DNA of 30,900 bases from Pirellulaceae bacterium (GTDB taxonomy: Bacteria > Planctomycetota > Planctomycetia > Pirellulales > Pirellulaceae). Made by a program: the position numbers and the translations under genes. Each line of letters begins with the position of its first letter. Position 1 is the first letter of the stretch. The notes under the pieces were generated by a model. The model saw only the letters and a list, made by a program, of their open reading frames with translations, did not search any database and was not told where the DNA came from. This document shows positions 26,327-30,900 of this stretch, piece after piece. The stretch covers positions 1-30,900 of the forward strand of contig JAKVBZ010000061.1 in assembly GCA_022448645.1 (NCBI GenBank). Direction: 5' to 3'.

Positions 26327-26703
26327 GCGTGTGGGCCAAATGAATAAGCAGCAGCTAAAGGTAACCTCAGACCTAATACCCAAATTTGCCCAGATGATTG
26401 TTGTTCGAGCGAATTAGAAGCCCATAATCGAGGTGTTTATGGCGTCGTAGTAGGTCGCGACGAAAACCAGCAGGCAATGCGGTAGTTGATGCGGATATTC
26501 AATGCAAGAGGCAGTTGTTCTACCGCTCTGCTTTGCCAGCCTGACATCCCAGCTGATATTGCACGAGGGGTAGCGGTGACAGATCTTACGAACCGTAGCG
26601 GGACCGAGAATGGTCGATGCTTGTAGCGACTCACTGCCGGCATTCGCCAAACGATTCCGGCTGTCGAAGAAAAGTTAGACACCTTTTCGCCTGCTGAGGC
26701 ACG

Positions 26704-26736
26704 CCGCCGCTGTGAACGATACTTTCACAGCGGCGG
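26704..26736 (-). terminator. Strong 13-bp hairpin after the barrel gene
   Basis: CCGCCGCTGTGAA (26704-26716) pairs perfectly with 26724-26736 around a 7-base loop (CGATACT). It lies about 100 bases beyond the stop of the minus-strand barrel gene that ends at 26837. No T-run follows, so it may act as an RNA end structure or a Rho-related stop rather than a textbook terminator. Confidence 0.55.
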
Positions 26737-26836
26737 GCAACCAGTCGGTGCCTTTGGATCGAATATTTAAGACGTCGATCCACCCACCAGGCTTGGCTCG
26801 TGGTGAGTGTAAGGCCAGTTGACAAGTCGGTTAGAG

Positions 26837-27649
26837 CTAGAAGCTAAGTCCAGCACCGACGAAGTAACCGAACGCACCTGGGGCAACATCGTTCTCGCCA
26901 CTATCGGATGCGTCAAGATCATGGGCTTCCACACCAGCACGCACCCATGCGCTCCTACCGCAGAAGCAACCATCGTATTGCAGGCCAAGTTGCGCTTGGG
27001 ACCAATTGATGTGGCCGTTTGAATAACCGTTATAGTCGTCGCGCCCGAAAAGAAATGATTCTTGCAGCCATGCAACAGCACTGATGTTGCACATGAGTTG
27101 ACGTTGGGCACGAATTCCAAACGTGATACCATTCAAGTCGTTCCAAATCGCATAATCGCCCGTCGTACTGACGTCTGCGTGACGATAACCGCCGGAGAGC
27201 GAGATCTGCGTATTGCAGACTTCAAGGTTCGTCGACAGTTCCAGATCAAGGGACATTAAGTCGTTTCCGTAGCCGGCGTCGTCACTGTTATCGTAATCGA
27301 AGTAACGGACGCTGAATCCCAGGCCATCGTCGCGTTCGTATCCAACGAAGACGCGGTAGCCAGTTTCACTTTCGTCTGCATTGTAGCCGTAGTTACCGTG
27401 ATCTTTTAGGAAGACAAGTTCACCGCCAGCACTCCAAGTACCGCAGGAGCTCCCGATTCCACAACAGGAGTCACAGGAGTCTTCGTCGCTGCTGTCGCAG
27501 CCGTCGCACTGTCCGCGAATAATCAAATTGTTCGAGTGGTCAACATCCGTGAACTGGAAAGACCTGGTTAGTAAGCTGTCCTCAGCGGACATGGTTGCTT
27601 GTGAAGCAACCAACAACAGTGCAGCTAGTAATGTGAATAGTCGTGACAT
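26837..27649 (-). CDS. Lpg1974-like outer-membrane beta-barrel protein (paralogue 1)
   Basis: 270 aa from the ATG at 27649. GAGG lies close upstream, and a longer frame to 27847 has no ribosome site. A signal peptide (RLFTLLAALLLVASQATMSA) precedes a mature chain whose residues 46-71 are Cys-rich (GQCDGCDSSDEDSCDSCC). The first barrel strand (TWSAGGELVFLKDHG) follows. Alternating strands run to the end, which closes with VGAGLSF, an aromatic C-terminus typical of outer-membrane barrels. The design fits planctomycete Lpg1974-type porin-like proteins. It is a paralogue of the gene ending at 28026, sharing the MSRL start, signal, Cys segment and strand pattern. Its role could be nutrient or metal passage, which is not shown. 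Confidence 0.75.
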   Translation of the reverse strand: MSRLFTLLAALLLVASQATMSAEDSLLTRSFQFTDVDHSNNLIIRGQCDGCDSSDEDSCDSCCGIGSSCGTWSAGGELVFLKDHGNYGYNADESETGYRVFVGYERDDGLGFSVRYFDYDNSDDAGYGNDLMSLDLELSTNLEVCNTQISLSGGYRHADVSTTGDYAIWNDLNGITFGIRAQRQLMCNISAVAWLQESFLFGRDDYNGYSNGHINWSQAQLGLQYDGCFCGRSAWVRAGVEAHDLDASDSGENDVAPGAFGYFVGAGLSF

Positions 27650-27855
27650 GTCTCTTCCTCTCTCTTTGCTAACAAAAAAACAACAGTCGTTTATTCCGAA
27701 TGCGGTACGAGCCCAACGTACGTATAGTGTCGGATACCTTTGCGATAGGAATGCAGAAGAAGTACAAAGTCCATCACGCTGCGTACAATCCACAAACCTT
27801 CTGTATATGACCGAGACTACGCATTTTGTTGTTTCGGGAAGGCGCATGGGATTTT

Positions 27856-27909
27856 GGGCTAGGTTTAACGGTTAATATGAGGGTGAATCACTATGATTCG
27901 CTGCAAATA
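27856..27909. repeat. 54-bp shared upstream block, copy 1
   Basis: It matches 29040-29093 at 38 of 54 positions without gaps. The best-conserved ends are GGGCTAGGTT and GCAAATA, with CTATGA near the middle. It lies 207 bases from the start codon of the nearby barrel gene, almost the same distance as the second copy (205). It may be a promoter or regulatory block duplicated together with the gene. Confidence 0.5.
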
Positions 27910-27962
27910 AAAGGGTGACCAACCTGTCACATGGTGATTAGCCGTTTGGTTGTGTTCCACCC

Positions 27963-27997
27963 AAAAACCACCGGCATACCTTTGGGCATGCCGGTGG
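27963..27997 (-). terminator. Rho-independent terminator
   Basis: The 10-bp stem CCACCGGCAT/ATGCCGGTGG (27968-27997, 10-base loop) is followed on the minus strand by TTTTT (27963-27967). It lies about 30 bases past the stop of the barrel gene that ends at 28026 and fits an intrinsic terminator well. Confidence 0.8.
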
Positions 27998-28025
27998 TGC
28001 GTTTGATCCGTCAGGTGTTGGAACT

Positions 28026-28835
28026 TTAACGGGCGATTCCGACGGCGAAGCCTAAGCCGATCAGTCCGATATCCTGTGAGTCGCCGTCTTCGACGCCCGT
28101 CCACTCCTGGGCTTCGATGAATCCACGAATAAACAAATTGTTTCTGGCGACGCAGCGTGTGATTTCCGCGCCAACTTGGATTTCGGTGACTCCAAAAGTA
28201 CCCCGGCCACGCTCCTGCGACCCAAATTGTTGTGAAGTGCGGCACAAGGCGAAGGCATCGACGTCGGATAATATTTGGTTGTGAACTTCAACCGAAACGA
28301 CTGGCCCAATCGTTGCGTCGTATTCCGAGTCGTCGTCTTTGTACTGAGCGTGACGCAGGCCGGCAGCGATTTCGCCTCGCCAATTACAACCTAGTTCGAA
28401 ACGACCGGCATATTCAGCGTCGATCAGCTCTTGTTGCAGACTTTCGCTGTCAAAATCGTCATGTTGAAATTCGAAATAACGGACGCGCCACGTTTGGCCA
28501 CTATTATTCATCCGCCCAAGGGTCCAACGTGATGCCGTTTGTAGCTCGCCACTACCATAATAAGGTTCCGATGTGTGCGGACGCAAAAAGACAAGTTCAG
28601 AACCACCAACCCAGGTTTTGCAACACCCAGCGTCACAGGTGGCGCAACATCCGTCGTCACAGCTGTCGCACTGTCCCCGAATAGTCCAATGGTTCGACCG
28701 CTCGACGCCTGACAGGTTTCCTGGTGCGTCGTTCGCCATCTGGAAGGAGCTACCCAGAAAAGATTCTTCAGCGGAAACTGTGCCTTGAGTTGTAAACAAC
28801 AAAAGGGTGGCAAGCAGTGTGCATAGTCGTGACAT
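28026..28835 (-). CDS. Lpg1974-like outer-membrane beta-barrel protein (paralogue 2)
   Basis: 269 aa from the ATG at 28835. The signal peptide (SRLCTLLATLLLFTTQGTVSA) is close to that of paralogue 1. A Cys-rich segment lies at residues 54-72 (GQCDSCDDGCCATCDAGCC), then TWVGGSELVFLRPH, a typical Lpg1974-type first strand, then alternating strands. Unlike paralogue 1, it ends FAVGIAR without a terminal aromatic residue. The paired Cys clusters could form disulphides in the periplasm or bind metal; this is inferred. It is the upstream gene of the tandem pair, has its own terminator, and has a CRP/FNR-type palindrome about 110 bases before its start. Confidence 0.75.
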   Translation of the reverse strand: MSRLCTLLATLLLFTTQGTVSAEESFLGSSFQMANDAPGNLSGVERSNHWTIRGQCDSCDDGCCATCDAGCCKTWVGGSELVFLRPHTSEPYYGSGELQTASRWTLGRMNNSGQTWRVRYFEFQHDDFDSESLQQELIDAEYAGRFELGCNWRGEIAAGLRHAQYKDDDSEYDATIGPVVSVEVHNQILSDVDAFALCRTSQQFGSQERGRGTFGVTEIQVGAEITRCVARNNLFIRGFIEAQEWTGVEDGDSQDIGLIGLGFAVGIAR

Positions 28836-28945
28836 GTATTGTTTTCCTTGTCGCTCAGCGAGAAGTTTCAGTTAGTTTTCCAAACGCCGTCAGAACACCG
28901 GCTTAGACTTGGTTTCGGAAGATTTTCGAGAGAAAGAAAGAATGT

Positions 28946-28963
28946 GTGTGATGACCATCACAC
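28946..28963. promoter_or_regulatory. CRP/FNR-type operator
   Basis: GTGTGATG-AC-CATCACAC is a perfect inverted repeat. It contains TGTGA-N6-TCACA (28947-28962), the classic CRP-family consensus. It lies about 110 bases upstream of paralogue 2 (start 28835). The site is seen in the sequence; which regulator binds it is not known here. Confidence 0.6.
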
Positions 28964-29039
28964 TGTGCACAACCAACAACCTCGTCGTATCTTACGCACA
29001 ACTTTTAGTCATACATATGGAAGGAAGAAAGTGAGCGGT

Positions 29040-29093
29040 GGGCTAGGTTGAAGGTTCCATAGGGATGGAAACCGCTATGACTCGAGGCAAATA
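29040..29093. repeat. 54-bp shared upstream block, copy 2
   Basis: Counterpart of 27856-27909 (38 of 54 identical, no gaps), 205 bases upstream of the start codon of paralogue 2. It probably reflects duplication of the gene with its control region. Confidence 0.5.
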
Positions 29094-29703
29094 TCCGAGA
29101 AAACGGGGTAATCGTTGATCGCTGGATTCGTGTAGGGGCCCCTTTAAACGTTCTTGTTTGTGGTGCCAGGCTGAGGACGGGCAACCGCTTTAGGTGGCAA
29201 TTCGTGATGTCGCTGAACGGGGGCCATTGCTTACGAAGACCTATGAACTCCGACGCAACGACGATTAACCCTTCAGCGACGGTCGAAAAGAAAGATGCAC
29301 GGTGACAAAACATCGTCTTGGAAGCCTTCTACAAAGTTAGCCGCTACGCCCGCACGGGTTCAGCTAGGGACGCACAAACCTGGCGGTGGCCGGGAACGAA
29401 GCTCGTCCAGAGACCGGTAATACTGGTCAGGTTAACCTGCGCGAAAAAATAGTGAAGTTCAATTGCAGAAGATGTGCACCATCGGTGAGGGTACGGTCAA
29501 TTCCTTGCGACAGGGGACGAGTGTATCCACGATGTAGCTTCTCAAAAAGGCCGTGATACCGTTCAGCGAAAACACCACCAGTCACAGGCGAATTGGTGTG
29601 CACTCGGTATCAATTCCGTCGTGCGAGGAGCCAACAAATGCTGGTAACTGTTTTTATTTGGCGTGGATGCGGATCTGTGTCCTGGCAGGGAGTCAAGCGA
29701 CTG

Positions 29704-30542
<839 letters not shown>

Positions 30543-30900
30543 ATGTCCCATGCCATCTTCGCGACACGTGTTACGCTAATCGTCGTAGCTGTTCAACATT
30601 GCCTGTCGAGTTCGGTTGACGCTCAAAATTCTCGCTACGGAACCGCAGGTTCGGGCTATGAGGACGTGGTGCGAACAGTTCGCACACCAGTAGCCGCAAC
30701 GCAGGTTGAAGAACGAGAACAAACGGTCTACCGGCAACAGGTGGAAACCCAGATCTATGAAACGCAGCGAAATGTCCTGGTGCCTTATACGGAGTACCGT
30801 TGGGAGCCCAAATGGCATGGACGATTTAACCCGTTTCGACCACCGACCATTTCATACCATCTTGTACCGCATACACGTTGGAAGATGCAAATTCAGACGG
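30543..30900 (+). CDS. Secreted planctomycete-type protein, cut by the window edge
   Basis: The frame opens at the ATG at 30543 with GGAGG 6 bases upstream (30532-30536), one of the best ribosome sites in the window. It stays open to the right edge (119 codons). A signal peptide (RVTLIVVAVQHCLSSSVDA) leads to a mature chain with many Gln, Glu, Val and Tyr residues (VEEREQTVYRQQVETQIYE) and a Trp/His-rich part (RWEPKWHGRFNPF). This resembles a group of hypothetical secreted proteins of planctomycetes; the function is unknown. The rest of the gene is outside the window. Confidence 0.75.
   Translation, partial: MSHAIFATRVTLIVVAVQHCLSSSVDAQNSRYGTAGSGYEDVVRTVRTPVAATQVEEREQTVYRQQVETQIYETQRNVLVPYTEYRWEPKWHGRFNPFRPPTISYHLVPHTRWKMQIQT

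Larger units (their letters stand above)
26087..26836. other. Intergenic region with element copy B and a terminator hairpin
   Basis: 750 bases between the DUF2237 gene and the barrel-protein genes. It holds the duplicated element (26282-26326, minus) and the hairpin at 26704-26736. Small frames at 26414-26682 (minus) are not convincing. Confidence 0.45.
27650..28025. other. Gap between the tandem barrel genes
   Basis: 376 bases holding the terminator of the upstream paralogue (27968-27997, with its T-run at 27963-27967) and the upstream block shared by both paralogues (27856-27909). No gene is seen. Confidence 0.5.
28836..29703. other. Control region upstream of the barrel genes
   Basis: 868 bases without a convincing gene. 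It holds the palindrome at 28946-28963, copy 2 of the shared block (29040-29093) and a perfect 12-bp palindrome CAGGTTAACCTG at 29428-29439. The frame at 29553-29792 is not supported. Confidence 0.45.

Noticed and set aside
28946..28963. Treating the palindrome as chance
   Set aside because: A perfect 8-bp repeat matching TGTGA-N6-TCACA just upstream of a gene start is unlikely by chance, so it was kept as a regulatory call.

Overview
The window looks like a piece of a planctomycete chromosome, most likely Pirellulaceae-like. That is inferred from gene content: secreted Gfo/Idh-type and FAD oxidoreductases, a DUF1080 protein beside an unnamed 397-residue protein, a PEP-CTERM protein, a 'DRTG'-type metallophosphoesterase, Cys-rich beta-barrel proteins, weak or absent Shine-Dalgarno sites at many starts and long gene-poor gaps. 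No phage, insertion sequence, CRISPR array or rRNA was seen. One tRNA gene, tRNA-Ala(CGC), lies at 12396-12468.

Layout. 1-2596 (minus): an exported Gfo/Idh/MocA oxidoreductase followed by an FAD oxidoreductase cut by the left edge. 3451-5239: a PLP group II decarboxylase overlapping tail to tail with an 84-aa protein. 5743-6146: an unrecognised gene readable only through a -1 frameshift at an A8 run right after a well-placed GTG start. 6344-6447: a nested inverted repeat that could be a structured RNA. 6645-8335: an HNH endonuclease-like protein and an NAD-type isocitrate dehydrogenase. 8679-11826: a divergent FGGY sugar kinase and a solute-binding lipoprotein with no permease nearby. 12069-13376: a non-coding tract holding a hairpin element (copy A) and the tRNA. 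13377-14099: a PEP-CTERM protein.

14918-20225: an acetylxylan-esterase-like secreted hydrolase interrupted by one in-frame TAG, an alpha/beta-hydrolase-GNAT fusion, and a secreted metallophosphoesterase with a CBM9-like C-terminal domain. 20659-25251: DUF1080 plus its 397-aa partner, a small conserved-looking protein and recG. 25380-26086 (minus): a DUF2237 protein translationally coupled to an orphan ORF, with copy B of the hairpin element upstream. 26837-28835 (minus): two tandem paralogous Lpg1974-like outer-membrane proteins. They share a 54-bp upstream block, and one has a perfect CRP/FNR-type palindrome. 29704-30048 (minus): a HIT protein. 30543 to the end: the start of a secreted planctomycete-type protein.

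Most genes read as carbohydrate or envelope functions typical of a polysaccharide-degrading planctomycete. There is no single obvious large system. The most unusual signals are the frameshift gene at 5743, the amber-interrupted esterase, the duplicated 45-bp hairpin element, the hydrolase-GNAT fusion and the control region of the tandem barrel genes. All family names come from reading motifs; no database search was possible.
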